From SGZJ01 sp949372955 (GTDB taxonomy: Bacteria > Bacteroidota > Bacteroidia > Flavobacteriales > Flavobacteriaceae): a DNA stretch of 64,000 nt. The DNA lies in NCBI GenBank assembly GCA_949372955.1, contig CASIAX010000005.1, positions 92,883-156,882 of the forward strand, in the 5' to 3' direction. The notes under the pieces are model-generated. The model ran no database searches. It worked only from the letters and a program-made list of their open reading frames with translations, and was not told where the DNA came from. The position numbers were made by a program, and so were the translations under genes. Shown here piece by piece: positions 53,053 to 62,394 of the stretch (within the stretch, counting starts at the first letter, position 1; every line of letters starts with the position of its first letter).

Positions 53053-53825
53053 TCACTTTTCTTTTTACTATATATCCATTTAAAAAAATCTTTATCCTTA
53101 AATGCGTTTAACCAGCTATCGTGATTCACATTATCATATAGTGTAAACTTAGGAGTACCTCCAGCTTCAATTATTGCTTCAACCATTTTAACTGAATATA
53201 ATGGATGCACTACATTATCCTCAGAACCGTGAAAAATCCAAACAGGTGTTTTTTTAGCAAATAGCTTAGCAGTTTCTGGTTGTGCACCACCACAAATTGG
53301 TGTAGCTGCAGCAAACATATCTGGTCTTCTGTAGAGCATCTCAAAAGTCCCCATTCCACCATTAGATAAACCTGTAGCATAAACCCTTTCGGTATTTACA
53401 TTACTAGTTTTAACTAAAGAATCCATTAACTTGATTACTAAAGAAAGTGATTTTGTGGGTTTTTTGTTCTCAAAAAACTTGTAATACATATTATTATTAG
53501 AACTAACTTTTTCTCTATTAGTCCATGAGTCACCATCAGGGAATTGAGGAAGAACAGCAAAAGATTTATATTGGCTTCTATTTTTTTTATCGGTAAACAG
53601 CTTAGCTATATATTTTAGTTGCAGGTTATTATCAGAACCTCTTTCACCATATCCGTGCAAAAATAAATGTAATGGATACTTTTTACTTTTTTCAAAATCT
53701 TTGGGAACTAATAGCCTATAGTTTAAGGTATCCTGACCATCAATAAATTGCTTGTATAAAAAAACATTATTATCTTGAGAGAAGATAAAATTACATAGAA
53801 AAAAAGAAAATAATAGCAAACGCAT
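53049..53825 (-). CDS. Exported alpha/beta-fold esterase (prolyl-oligopeptidase-like)
   Basis: The 258-residue protein has a signal peptide (MRLLLFSFFLCNFIFSQ). The oxyanion region is YPLHLFLHGYGERGSDN, the nucleophile elbow VYATGLSNGGMGTFEML, the acid in IFHGSEDNVVHP and the His in YDNVNHDSW. These are the complete triad elements of poly(3-hydroxybutyrate) depolymerase or phospholipase/carboxylesterase-like enzymes that Bacteroidota often export. The substrate is unknown. The end overlaps that of ribB (convergent) by four bases. Confidence 0.82.
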   Translation of the reverse strand: MRLLLFSFFLCNFIFSQDNNVFLYKQFIDGQDTLNYRLLVPKDFEKSKKYPLHLFLHGYGERGSDNNLQLKYIAKLFTDKKNRSQYKSFAVLPQFPDGDSWTNREKVSSNNNMYYKFFENKKPTKSLSLVIKLMDSLVKTSNVNTERVYATGLSNGGMGTFEMLYRRPDMFAAATPICGGAQPETAKLFAKKTPVWIFHGSEDNVVHPLYSVKMVEAIIEAGGTPKFTLYDNVNHDSWLNAFKDKDFFKWIYSKKKSD

Positions 53826-53840
53826 AATAATTAATTTTAG

Positions 53841-54470
53841 TTAAAAATCTATAGTATTATCATTAATATTTTTTCTGACTTTATTTAAAGCAGAAAACTT
53901 GTCATCTTCAGACCTATACCCTATTGGCAGTACTAAAACTGATTTTAAATTTCTTGACTTTAAATCTAAAATTTCATCATATTTATCAGGTAAAAAACCT
54001 TCCATTGGGCAAGAATCTATTCCTTCAACAGAGCAGACAGTTAATAGGTTACCAAGAGCTAAGTATGCTTGGTTTTTAGACCAACTAAAAATAGAAGAAT
54101 TAGACATATCGTTAAACTCATTTATAAGTGATTTTTTAAAGGACTCTAAAATGTTTGCAGGTGTTTTTCTTATATCTGTAATTCTTTTAAAATAAGTCTC
54201 AATATAAGCTTCGTCTATCTTAGTCTCAATGCATATAACCAAAAGATGAGAACATTGAACTACCTGTTGTTGATTCATAGAACTCTCCAGTAAATTATTT
54301 TTAAATTCTTGATTTGAAATTACAACTAATTTTATTGGTTGTAAACCATATGAAGAAGCTGTTAGATTAAATGCATGTTTTAAAGTGTTAATCTGATCAA
54401 GAGTTAATTTCCTTTCAGAATCAAATTTTTTGGTAGCGTATCTCCAATTTAATCTATCAATTATATTCAT
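53841..54470 (-). CDS. Nitroreductase-family NAD(P)H oxidoreductase
   Basis: The 209-residue FMN protein begins DRLNWRYATKKFDSERKL, typical for NfsB-like enzymes. It continues with SSYGLQPIKLVVISNQE, FSWSKNQAYLALGNLL and DSCPMEGFLPDKYDEIL, and ends LVLPIGYRSEDDKFS. It reduces quinones, flavins or nitroaromatics; the physiological substrate is unknown. It lies 15 bases upstream of the esterase gene on the same strand and probably shares a transcript. Confidence 0.85.
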   Translation of the reverse strand: MNIIDRLNWRYATKKFDSERKLTLDQINTLKHAFNLTASSYGLQPIKLVVISNQEFKNNLLESSMNQQQVVQCSHLLVICIETKIDEAYIETYFKRITDIRKTPANILESFKKSLINEFNDMSNSSIFSWSKNQAYLALGNLLTVCSVEGIDSCPMEGFLPDKYDEILDLKSRNLKSVLVLPIGYRSEDDKFSALNKVRKNINDNTIDF

Positions 54471-54550
54471 ATTATATGTGTGTCTAATGCAAAATTAACG
54501 AAAGTGTTTTTAAGAACTTATAAAATTAAGTGAAATAAGTATAAATAATC

Positions 54551-54581
54551 TTGAAAGAATAAAAAAAGGATATTATATTTG
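54551..54581 (+). promoter_or_regulatory. Promoter of tRNA-Ser
   Basis: TTG (54551-54553), 20 bases, then TATATTTG (54574-54581): a textbook Bacteroidota -33/-7 pair. Transcription would start near 54588, four bases before the mature tRNA. Confidence 0.65.
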
Positions 54582-54591
54582 CCTCGCTATT

Positions 54592-54676
54592 GGAGAAATG
54601 GCAGAGTGGTCGAATGCGGCAGTCTTGAAAACTGTTGAGGGTCACACCTCCGGGGGTTCGAATCCCTCTTTCTCCG
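54592..54676 (+). tRNA. tRNA-Ser (UGA anticodon)
   Basis: The acceptor stem GGAGAAA (54592-54598) pairs fully with TTTCTCC (54669-54675), and G54676 is the discriminator. The anticodon loop CTTGAAA is closed by CAGT/ACTG and shows TGA, reading UCA and other UCN serine codons. A long variable arm (GAGGGTCACACCTC) and the T loop TTCGAAT follow, as in class II tRNA. The 3' CCA is not encoded. The gene is flanked by its own promoter and a terminator, so it is transcribed alone. Confidence 0.97.
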
Positions 54677-54677
54677 C

Positions 54678-54713
54678 AAAACCTTGTAAGTCTATGATTT
54701 GCAAGGTTTTTTT
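54678..54713 (+). terminator. Intrinsic terminator of tRNA-Ser
   Basis: A perfect 9-bp stem (AAAACCTTG / CAAGGTTTT) with a 15-base loop, followed by further T, starts two bases after the tRNA. It also lies at the end of the converging CDP-alcohol phosphatidyltransferase gene and may serve both strands. Confidence 0.8.
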
Positions 54714-54722
54714 ATTATAAAC

Positions 54723-55496
54723 CTATAAAGGTTTCAAAAATATTTTTCTTATGAGCACAAATACGATTATAAAAACTGAGTAATAAATAAAAAATGGTAT
54801 TACATACTCTTGTAATTCAAAAACCAACATACCAGCCATAATTAGTAATTGAAATCCTAAACCATACATAGAAACTAGGGTCATAAACCACTTTGGAAAT
54901 GGTGGACTATCACTTGCGTTTTTGTCCATATAGTACATAATCTTATCAAAAGAGATATATAAGACATCATAGATTTTATAAAAAATATTTACCATCTTTT
55001 GAGTCTCCCCTTTTAAAGCTTTCGGGGCAATGTCTTCAAAAACTCGACTAGTAGAGTCGCCATCTACAGAATTTCGTAAAATAACATAATAGTAGTTGTA
55101 AACAGTGCCTTGTAATTGAATTCCAAAAAAAGCAATTAACATATAAATTATTGATGCATTAGAAATATACCAAAATGCTAATAAAAAACAAAAATTGAGT
55201 AAAAAATCTGCTATTGAATCATAATATCTACCAGTGTAAGATGGTGTATTCTTTAATCGAGACAACTCACCGTCAGCAGCATCTAAAACAGATTTTAATA
55301 TAATAAAAATAGCAGCTAAGATATAATGTCCAGATAACATGAATACAATTGCAATAAGCCCAGCTACAATAAAAGTAGTAGTGACATGAATAGGAGTAAA
55401 ACTCGTATACTGAAGTTTACTTGCGATCCAATTTCCACCAGAGCGTCCGTAGTCTGATAAATCTAAAAACTGGTATTTTATTGGGAGTTTTGCCAA
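54723..55496 (-). CDS. CDP-alcohol phosphatidyltransferase family protein
   Basis: The 257-residue membrane protein has about five or six helices. The catalytic CDP-AP signature is DAADGELSRLKNTPSYTGRYYDSIAD, quoted here in parts: DAADGELSR, then G, D and D at the expected spacings. The usual Ala before Arg is replaced by Ser. It moves an alcohol phosphate from a CDP-alcohol to an acceptor, for example in phospholipid or inositol-phosphate lipid synthesis; the exact alcohol is unknown. It converges with the tRNA-Ser gene and has a -7 box upstream. Confidence 0.85.
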   Translation of the reverse strand: MAKLPIKYQFLDLSDYGRSGGNWIASKLQYTSFTPIHVTTTFIVAGLIAIVFMLSGHYILAAIFIILKSVLDAADGELSRLKNTPSYTGRYYDSIADFLLNFCFLLAFWYISNASIIYMLIAFFGIQLQGTVYNYYYVILRNSVDGDSTSRVFEDIAPKALKGETQKMVNIFYKIYDVLYISFDKIMYYMDKNASDSPPFPKWFMTLVSMYGLGFQLLIMAGMLVFELQEYVIPFFIYYSVFIIVFVLIRKIFLKPL

Positions 55497-55536
55497 TAGA
55501 ATTTATGTTAATTAAAGAGTATTAATTAAAAAAAAA

Positions 55537-55544
55537 CAAAAGTA
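55537..55544 (-). promoter_or_regulatory. -7 promoter box of the CDP-alcohol phosphatidyltransferase gene
   Basis: TACTTTTG on the minus strand is a full TAnnTTTG match and would give a leader of about 33 bases. A TTG at -33 spacing is not present. Confidence 0.4.
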
Positions 55545-55679
55545 CAATCATTTTTTTAACCAGTATTATTTTTATTAAATAAATATTATAATATGATAAT
55601 TTTAATAAAAAATATTAGTGTCTATGTTTTTTTTATTAATTTGGAATTCTTATATCTAATAAATATTAAAATTTATATT

Positions 55680-57653
55680 ATGAAAAAAAATTACTTTTTA
55701 ACAATTATATTTACAATTCTCTCTTTTTTATCTGTTTATTCACAATGTGATCACACATTTGTGATGAACGATTCTTACGGAGATGGATGGAATGGCGCAT
55801 CAGTTGATATATTAGTTGATGGCGTTGTAGTTGTAGAAGCTGCCGCTGCTGTGAGTGCAGGAGTTACAAGTGGTAGTACTGAAGATTTATTATTTTCTGT
55901 AGCTGAAGGTTCTTCAATCACACTCTCAGACTGGGTGACAGGGACTTATAATAATGAGATTTCTTGGTCAATAATTGATGGAGCTGGTATACAACTTGCC
56001 TCTGGAGTGTTTGGGGAATTTGCCGATGTTATAGCTAATTGCACTACTCCTGATTGCTATGTTCCGGCAATAACTGCTTGGACTATGACTCTTGATGGTG
56101 TTACATTGTTGATGGAACAAATGTAGATGAAGCTATCGGATACACTCTTGAATATAGCGAGACTACGTTTACTCCTGGAGATGGAACAGCTACTGTTTAT
56201 GAGTTTGATTCTTTCCCACACACACTTACTGGCTTAACGGAAGCTACAACTTATTTCTTTGCAATGCAATCTAATTGTGGAGATAGTGTTTCTGATTGGA
56301 TCGGATCTCCAGATGAATGGACAACTACAATCTACTGGAAGTACAGCTGACGCACCTATTATAATAGAAAGTATTCCTTATTCAGTAAGTGATGATACCA
56401 TTAATTACGGAGATGATTATACTAATACTGCACTTGGATGTGGTTTAGGAATCGGATATTATCTTAATGGAGATGATGTAGTATATTTATATACAGCCGC
56501 GTCAACTATGAGCTTAAATGTTAATTTAGCTCCATCAATTGGTGAAACTCAAACATCAGCTAATTATGCTGGTATGTATGTCTATGAAAATGCTGAGGAT
56601 GTTGGTGTTAATTGTTGGATTGCAGAACTAGAACTTGGATTTAGTTCTGAGCCAGCTTCTTTTGAACTAAGCGTTACAGAAGGATCTACATACTATTTTG
56701 TAATATCTACTTGGGCAGCACCTCAAAATGTTGCATATGATTTAAGTATTACAGAGTTATTGTGTGGTACTCCAACTAATTTAGCTGTATCGAATGTTAC
56801 CGCTGTTAGTGCAGATGTTTCATGGGATGCTGGTGAAGCAGTGTCTTGGGAATATGTTTCTTCAACAGTCGAAGATTCGTCAGTACCTACTGAAGCAGGA
56901 ACTTCAATAACTGAACCTACTGTATCAATTTTAAATTGCTACCCCATCACTGGTTATGATGTTTGGGTAAGAGCAGTATGTGAAGACGGATCTACTAGTG
57001 AATGGACTAGCGTGACATTTACTACTTCACTGCAATCACCTGAATGTGGTGAAAGTATTTCACAATATGATTATCCTAACGGTTCCGGTGGGGGTTCAAC
57101 ATTTGATGATAACTTTACTATTACAAATGATTACTCGTCTGAATTATTATTTACAACGACATCTGGTGATCAAGACGGAGATGGTTACACAGATGAGATT
57201 ACTGTAACTGTTAGTGGTTCAACAGAAAATAATTATGATTGGGTATTTATAACTAATGGAGCAGGTGAATTATTGTATGGTCCTGCGTCCGGAGTTCAAG
57301 ATGCCGCTGTAACATCTGCAGATGGTACAATAAATGTATATCTATCTGCTGACGGATCTGTACAAGGAGGTCCAATTACTTTTGATGTTAGCTGTGCTGG
57401 TTTATCCGTTAATGACTTTGATCTATCTAATCTAAAGATATATCCAAATCCAGTTAATGGAGATTATGTAACAATACAGTCTCCAATTAGTGGAGATAAG
57501 AATATTGAAGTATATGATATTACTGGAAAGAGACTAATTAATACTATATTAAATTCTGATAAACTAGATATCAGTTCTGTTAGTGCTGGTGTTTATTTAG
57601 TGAAAGTGACTGTTCAAGGACAGAGTAAAGTTTCTAAGCTAATTATTAGATAA
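55680..57653 (+). pseudogene. T9SS-secreted multidomain protein, interrupted by two compensating frameshifts
   Basis: The start ATG 55680 gives a signal peptide (KKNYFLTIIFTILSFLSVYSQ) and a domain with CDHTFVMNDSYGDGWNGASV. This frame stops at TAG 56124. From about 56100 to 56335 coding continues in another frame, giving a fibronectin-III-like segment (EAIGYTLEYSETTF, LTGLTEATTYFFAMQSNCGD). From about 56335 the first frame resumes (STGSTADAPIIIESIPYSVS) with a CUB-like and further Fn3-type domains. It ends in a T9SS type A sorting domain (LKIYPNPVNGDYVTI, IEVYDITGKRL, GVYLVKV). The intact product would have about 657 residues and be exported to the surface. Either the gene is broken or the sequence has two errors. 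Confidence 0.75.
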
Positions 57654-57668
57654 CATTAATAAAACTGT

Positions 57669-57713
57669 AAATAAAAGCACTCTAATTTTATAATTAGGGT
57701 GCTTTTATTTTTT
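57669..57713 (+). terminator. Intrinsic terminator of the T9SS cargo gene
   Basis: A 19-bp stem (57669-57687 with 57692-57710, one G-U pair) around a 4-base loop is followed by T residues, 15 bases after the stop codon. Confidence 0.9.
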
Positions 57714-57741
57714 AAAAAAGACAAAATAAAAAATTAATTAT

Positions 57742-57924
57742 ATGCTTGAACATTACTTTGACTGTCCACACTGCTGGGAAAATCAGTTAAAAATGATAGA
57801 TACCTCAATAAATAGTCAAAACTTTATTGAAGACTGTGAGATATGTTGTAACCCTCTAGAATTTAACTTAAAAACTGATTATAATACACTAGTTTCTTTT
57901 TCAGTTGATCCTATTGGTCAGTAG
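57742..57924 (+). CDS. CPxCG-motif cysteine-rich small protein
   Basis: The 60-residue protein has two CxxC knuckles, FDCPHCWEN (C8, C11) and CEICCNPL (C33, C36), and an acidic body, as in the PF14255 CPxCG family. It probably binds one zinc ion; the function is unknown. It lies between a terminator and a converging hydrolase gene, so it is a single-gene unit. Confidence 0.8.
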   Translation: MLEHYFDCPHCWENQLKMIDTSINSQNFIEDCEICCNPLEFNLKTDYNTLVSFSVDPIGQ

Positions 57925-57943
57925 CTAAAGAATAGATTATGTG

Positions 57944-58891
57944 TTATGGGGTATTTAAAAATTCTATCACATGCTTTATACTTTCGAATGGGTTTTCTTC
58001 CATAGGAACATGACCACTATTCTCTAATATAACTAGTTTATTATTTGGTAAGTTATTTTGAAATTTATAAGCATTCTCAACTGGAATTAATAAATCATTT
58101 GCTCCCCAAAGTATAAGAGTTGGTTGTTTGATGTTAGTAATATTAGTGTAATTATTTCTTTTACCTATACCAAGCCTATCAATAAATGCTTGTCGATTAC
58201 CCTTTCTTAGACAGAGATCAAAATATCTTTGTACTAAGGAATCTGTAACCTTTGACTTATCAAAGAATACATTTTCAACACTAGATCTTACAACAAAAAA
58301 AGGAGTTATAAAACGAACGATTTTATTAATAACCGGAGTCTCTGCTAATCTAAAAGCAATAGGCACACTCTTTGAAACTAAAGGAAAACCACCAGCATCA
58401 ATTAAAATTAATTTTTTTACAATATCTGGTTTCTCTAAAGCAAAATTCCATGCTATTTCTCCACCCAAAGAATTACCAGCTATAATACATTGTTTAACAT
58501 CCAAAGTCTCTAAAAATTCTTTTAAAAAAGAAGTGTAATTTGAAATAGAATAATCTCGGTCAACAAAAGGGCCAGTTAAACCATAAGCAGGAAGGTCTAA
58601 TCTTATAACTCGTTTAGAAGACTTTAATTTGTTAGTCCAATCATCAAAAGTATGTAAACTAGCCCCTGTACCATGGATAAGTATTATAGGAACAGAATCT
58701 GTTAGATTTCCTTCATCTCGATAGTGAATATCTATATCTTTAACAGAAATAAATGATGACTCTATATTAGCATATTTTAATTTTAATTTATCCAACGAAA
58801 TATCACGATGAAAAAAAAGGATAAATACACCTATTGTTAACATTATAATAAAAGAAAAAAGGATTTTTAAAGACTTAATTAAGTAATTCAT
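57944..58891 (-). CDS. Membrane-anchored alpha/beta hydrolase
   Basis: The 315-residue protein has one N-terminal membrane helix (about residues 7-28, LKILFSFIIMLTIGVFILFF), then the hydrolase core. The oxyanion HG turn is in IILIHGTGASLHTFDDW, the nucleophile elbow in IIAGNSLGGEIAWNFAL, the acid in ILWGANDLLIPV and the His in ENSGHVPMEENP. The triad is complete. The substrate is unknown; relatives include haloalkane dehalogenases, meta-cleavage hydrolases and lipases. It follows the M28 peptidase gene by 29 bases. Confidence 0.85.
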   Translation of the reverse strand: MNYLIKSLKILFSFIIMLTIGVFILFFHRDISLDKLKLKYANIESSFISVKDIDIHYRDEGNLTDSVPIILIHGTGASLHTFDDWTNKLKSSKRVIRLDLPAYGLTGPFVDRDYSISNYTSFLKEFLETLDVKQCIIAGNSLGGEIAWNFALEKPDIVKKLILIDAGGFPLVSKSVPIAFRLAETPVINKIVRFITPFFVVRSSVENVFFDKSKVTDSLVQRYFDLCLRKGNRQAFIDRLGIGKRNNYTNITNIKQPTLILWGANDLLIPVENAYKFQNNLPNNKLVILENSGHVPMEENPFESIKHVIEFLNTP

Positions 58892-58920
58892 AGAGATTTA
58901 TCAATCATTCGTTTTTTATC

Positions 58921-59886
58921 TTATTTCAAAACAATCCTAGAAGGAGTGTCCTTACCATTAATAACGCTTTCAGTGCCTTTAGCGATTGCATTTATAGTTT
59001 GGGTAATTACAGTAATATTTAGGGTTTCTACCTCATCTGAAGGTTGATGATAATCCTTGTCTATATCTATTGCGGTAGTAGAAAATGAGTGAGAAGGCAC
59101 CCCTAATCTAGCTAAAGAAGCATTATCAGATCTGAAAAATAAATTATAATTTAGATAGGGATCAGGAAATAGTTGATACCCTGTCCCTATTAAATTATTT
59201 TGTATAATTTGACCAAAATCTGATCGATCAAAGCCAGTCAACCAAGCGCTGTTAGGTCCAAAGCTTGGTGATTTACCTATCATTTCTAGATTTATTCCTG
59301 CAATATACTTCGATGCGTCAATCCCATTTCCAAAATATTTAGAGCCCAACATACCCATTTCTTCTGCAGTAAAAGCAACAAAAATAATTGTCCTCTCGTT
59401 TAATTTTTTTTCTTTAAAATATTTAGCTAAAGTTAATACGCCAGTAACACCAGAAGCATTATCATTTGCTCCGTTAAATATTGAATCCTCTAAAATTCCA
59501 TTAATACCTAAATGATCATAATGTGCAGATATAATTACATACTCTTCTTTTTTACTCTTTCCTTCTAGTACCCCTATAATATTACTGGTTGTTATATCCT
59601 TATTTCCTTGTTTAGATTTAATAGTAAAAGTTTGTCGATAGCTATTTAAAGTATCATAAAAAGTTAACCCAATTTTTTTGAATTCAGTTTCTATGTAACT
59701 AGCTGCCTTTTCAATTCCTGGTGTTCCAGCCTTTCTTCCCTGCATCCGATCAGACGCCAGAGTATACAAATGCTTTTTAACCAATAACGAATCTATGGCA
59801 GGGTCTATACTTGCTGTATTTTTAATTGTTTTTTGACAAGAAAAATTGATAACTAAAATAAAAAGTAATAAGCTTGTTTTCTTCAA
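58921..59886 (-). CDS. M28 family aminopeptidase, predicted lipoprotein
   Basis: The 321-residue protein has a lipoprotein signal (LLLFILVINFSC, lipidation at C17). The M28 dizinc site follows: VIISAHYDHLGING (His and Asp), FNGANDNASGVTGVL (Asp), VAFTAEEMGMLGSKYF (Glu-Glu) and the later FRSDNASLARLGVPS and DKDYHQPSDEVE (His). It cleaves N-terminal residues of peptides in the periplasm or at the outer membrane. It is the first gene of a pair with the alpha/beta hydrolase. Confidence 0.9.
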   Translation of the reverse strand: MKKTSLLLFILVINFSCQKTIKNTASIDPAIDSLLVKKHLYTLASDRMQGRKAGTPGIEKAASYIETEFKKIGLTFYDTLNSYRQTFTIKSKQGNKDITTSNIIGVLEGKSKKEEYVIISAHYDHLGINGILEDSIFNGANDNASGVTGVLTLAKYFKEKKLNERTIIFVAFTAEEMGMLGSKYFGNGIDASKYIAGINLEMIGKSPSFGPNSAWLTGFDRSDFGQIIQNNLIGTGYQLFPDPYLNYNLFFRSDNASLARLGVPSHSFSTTAIDIDKDYHQPSDEVETLNITVITQTINAIAKGTESVINGKDTPSRIVLK

Positions 59887-60052
59887 AATGATTTCGGTTT
59901 AAAAAATAAAGATACTTAATTATAGTTCGTTTTTTAAGCTAATTATCCGATGCTTTATTTATGTCTAAATTGAAGGTTTGTATTTTTAAGTTACAATATT
60001 ACAGACTTATAAATATCAATAAGTATTTGTATTACTTCTAACTAAAACAACA

Positions 60053-60060
60053 TACCTTCG
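60053..60060 (+). promoter_or_regulatory. Candidate -7 box of rlmF
   Basis: TACCTTCG matches TAnnTTTG in seven of eight positions, with TTTG at 60026-60029 as -33 box (23-base spacing, slightly long). Transcription would start at the ATG, so the message would be leaderless. Confidence 0.35.
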
Positions 60061-60065
60061 CACTT

Positions 60066-60950
60066 ATGCATCAACAAAATCCATATTCTAGTCGTTACGA
60101 CCTTGAGAGGTTAGTGAAATATTATCCATTGTTACAAAAACATATTGTTTTAAATCCATCTGGAGAAGAAACGATTGATTTTCTTTCTTCAACAGCGGTG
60201 TATTCGTTGAACAAGGCTATGTTACTTGCAGATTTTAAACTAGAGGATTACGATTTACCTATGGGCTATCTAATCCCTCCAGTTCCTGGAAGATTAGACT
60301 ATCTACTGCATATGCAAGACTTTCTTTCAGAAAAACTTAACACTTCTAAAGACACTCAACTAAGGGGGTTAGATATAGGCGCTGGTGCTAATGGAATATA
60401 TTGCATTTTAGGCGCACAACATTTTAACTGGAAAATGGTTGGTATAGAAAGTGATTTAAATGCAATAAGTATAGCGAACATTAACATTCAAAAGACCAAA
60501 GAATTACAAGACAAGGTTAAGATATTACACCAAGAGAATAAAAGTTTTCTTTTTAAAAATATTATTAAAGCCGATGATAAATTTGATTTTTTAGTTTGTA
60601 ACCCACCCTTTCATAATTCTAAAGAAGAAGCAATAAAAGGCACACTTAGAAAACTTAATAATTTAGGAGATAAAACAAAAAAGAAAAAATTCTCACTAAA
60701 TTTTGAAGGACAGGCTAATGAGCTTTGGTGTAACGGAGGTGAAATACTCTTTATCAAAAGATTAATTAAAGAGAGTGCAGGATTTAAAGATCAAATAAAA
60801 ATATTTTCTACCCTTGTTGCTAAAAAAACTAGTTTACCTACAATTGAGAAACAACTTAATAAAGTAAAAGCTGAATATTCTATTGTACCTATGGCTTTAG
60901 GAAATAAAAAAGGACGTTATGTTATGTGGTGGTTTGAAAACAAACTGTAA
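60066..60950 (+). CDS. rlmF: 23S rRNA (adenine(1618)-N6)-methyltransferase
   Basis: The 294-residue protein opens NPYSSRYDLERLVKYYP. It has YLIPPVPGRLDYLLHMQDFL, the SAM-binding GLDIGAGANGIYCILGAQHF and the catalytic N6-adenine motif FDFLVCNPPFHNSKEEA (NPPF). AMALGNKKGRYVMWWF-like VPMALGNKKGRYVMWWF closes the protein. All of these are RlmF blocks. It methylates A1618 in domain III of 23S rRNA. The gene stands alone, converging with the MFS gene. Confidence 0.92.
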   Translation: MHQQNPYSSRYDLERLVKYYPLLQKHIVLNPSGEETIDFLSSTAVYSLNKAMLLADFKLEDYDLPMGYLIPPVPGRLDYLLHMQDFLSEKLNTSKDTQLRGLDIGAGANGIYCILGAQHFNWKMVGIESDLNAISIANINIQKTKELQDKVKILHQENKSFLFKNIIKADDKFDFLVCNPPFHNSKEEAIKGTLRKLNNLGDKTKKKKFSLNFEGQANELWCNGGEILFIKRLIKESAGFKDQIKIFSTLVAKKTSLPTIEKQLNKVKAEYSIVPMALGNKKGRYVMWWFENKL

Positions 60951-60967
60951 TTATTAACCCTTATTTT

Positions 60968-62266
60968 TCACGAAACTTCTTTGGAGGAAATAAAATAAGT
61001 GAAAATTGCAGAAAGTAAAGCTGGAATTCCAAAAATCATAAAATTAATAGACATACTAAGTCCCATCCCTATCATTACACCTCCTGCTAATGGCCCTAAA
61101 ACACCACCTAACCTACCCGCTCCAATAGCCCACCCTATTCCAGTAGTTCTATATTCAGTAGGATATAATCTTGCTGCTACTGCATAAAGACCTACAAATC
61201 CACCTTGTATAAAGAAACCTAAAAAACCAAAAACAATTAATAACCAATCGGATCCTATAAAAATTTTAAATACAGCCATTAGTATAGCTGCAATTAAAAA
61301 GAATATAGAAATAGTTTTTTTAAGACCAATTTTCGAAGAATAATAACCTTGAAGTATAATTCCAAAGAATGCACCAATATTAAAGACAGTTCCAGCGTAA
61401 ATTGCGAGCTCTATTGACAAGCCTGCATTAGTTGCCAACTTAGGAATCCAACTTATAAGAAAATACAAACAACTAAAAGCAAAAAATAATGCAAACCACA
61501 ATTGAAAAGTAGAAACCTTATATTTTTTAGACAACAACTGTTTCACAGGTATTCCTGCAGTTAATGTTTTTTTTAGAGGTAATTGCTTTAAAATTTTTAA
61601 ATTCATTTTTATAAAAATCTTATTCACATTTTCTAAAGCATTTTTAGGTTGTTTTCTTATATAAAACTCAATGGATTCCGATAAAAAATAATAAATCAAA
61701 GGAATAGTTAATAAAGAGGCTATTCCTGCAATTATAAACATCATTTGCCACCCACTAGATGGAATAACCAAAACAGAGATATATCCTGAAATTACTGCTC
61801 CTACAGGATATCCAGAAATAACAAAACTAACCCAAAAATCTTTTGACTTATTTGGTGTATACTCAGAAGTCAAAGCTGCGGTGCTTGCCAACATACTCCC
61901 TATTCCTATTCCACTTAGAAAACGTAAAGTAATTAACTGATTAACATTTTCGCTGTATCCAGTTAAAAACATACTGATGCCCATTAAAAAAGCACTTAAA
62001 AGAATTATTTTCTTTCTTCCAAAACTATCTGAATATGGTGCTAAAAATAAAGCTCCTAATGCCATTCCAGCTAGACCAGCACTAAACACAACTCCTAGGG
62101 CTTCTGGTCCTAGGTTCCAAGAGTTGGAAATAGCAGGTGCACAATAGGATATAATAAGCACATCCATTCCATCAAAAATATTCATTAAAAAACAAATTCC
62201 TATTGTAGAATACTGTAGCCTGGTCATAGGACTTGAGTCTATAAAATATTTAGTTGATTGTGACAT
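60968..62266 (-). CDS. MFS transporter (aromatic acid:H+ symporter-like)
   Basis: The protein has 12 predicted helices. TM1 carries NIFDGMDVLIISYCAPAIS, the TM2-3 loop APYSDSFGRKKIILLSA, TM4-5 RFLSGIGIGSMLASTAAL and EYTPNKSKDFW, and the later loop ARLYPTEYRTTGIGWAIGAG. These fit the AAHS or sugar-porter-like group; the substrate is uncertain. I place the start at ATG 62266 (SQSTKYFIDSS), because a -7 box puts the transcription start near 62276, downstream of the in-frame ATG at 62278 four codons earlier. Confidence 0.82.
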   Translation of the reverse strand: MSQSTKYFIDSSPMTRLQYSTIGICFLMNIFDGMDVLIISYCAPAISNSWNLGPEALGVVFSAGLAGMALGALFLAPYSDSFGRKKIILLSAFLMGISMFLTGYSENVNQLITLRFLSGIGIGSMLASTAALTSEYTPNKSKDFWVSFVISGYPVGAVISGYISVLVIPSSGWQMMFIIAGIASLLTIPLIYYFLSESIEFYIRKQPKNALENVNKIFIKMNLKILKQLPLKKTLTAGIPVKQLLSKKYKVSTFQLWFALFFAFSCLYFLISWIPKLATNAGLSIELAIYAGTVFNIGAFFGIILQGYYSSKIGLKKTISIFFLIAAILMAVFKIFIGSDWLLIVFGFLGFFIQGGFVGLYAVAARLYPTEYRTTGIGWAIGAGRLGGVLGPLAGGVMIGMGLSMSINFMIFGIPALLSAIFTYFISSKEVS

Positions 62267-62282
62267 AAGTTTAAACAATTTG

Positions 62283-62290
62283 CAAACCTA
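62283..62290 (-). promoter_or_regulatory. -7 promoter box of the MFS gene
   Basis: TAGGTTTG on the minus strand, a full TAnnTTTG match. The predicted +1 lies near 62276, which favours the second in-frame ATG (62266) as start codon. Confidence 0.4.
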
Positions 62291-62324
62291 CATTTTATTA
62301 TATTATAAGTAGATAAAAACAAAC

Positions 62325-62377
62325 AAAAAAACCATAGAATAAAGAATATAATTACTCTTTTGTTCTATGGTTTTTTT
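62325..62377 (-). terminator. Intrinsic terminator after the BNR/VPS10-type gene
   Basis: A perfect 15-bp stem (AAAAAAACCATAGAA with TTCTATGGTTTTTTT) around a 23-base loop lies 18 bases beyond the stop codon of the gene at 62395. On the minus strand the stem ends in seven T. Confidence 0.85.
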
Positions 62378-62394
62378 AATTATTTATTAAAATA

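Noticed and set aside
54592..54720. tRNA-Ser as attachment site of an integrated element
   Set aside because: No integrase, no direct repeat of the tRNA end and no foreign gene is found nearby; the neighbours are ordinary core genes.
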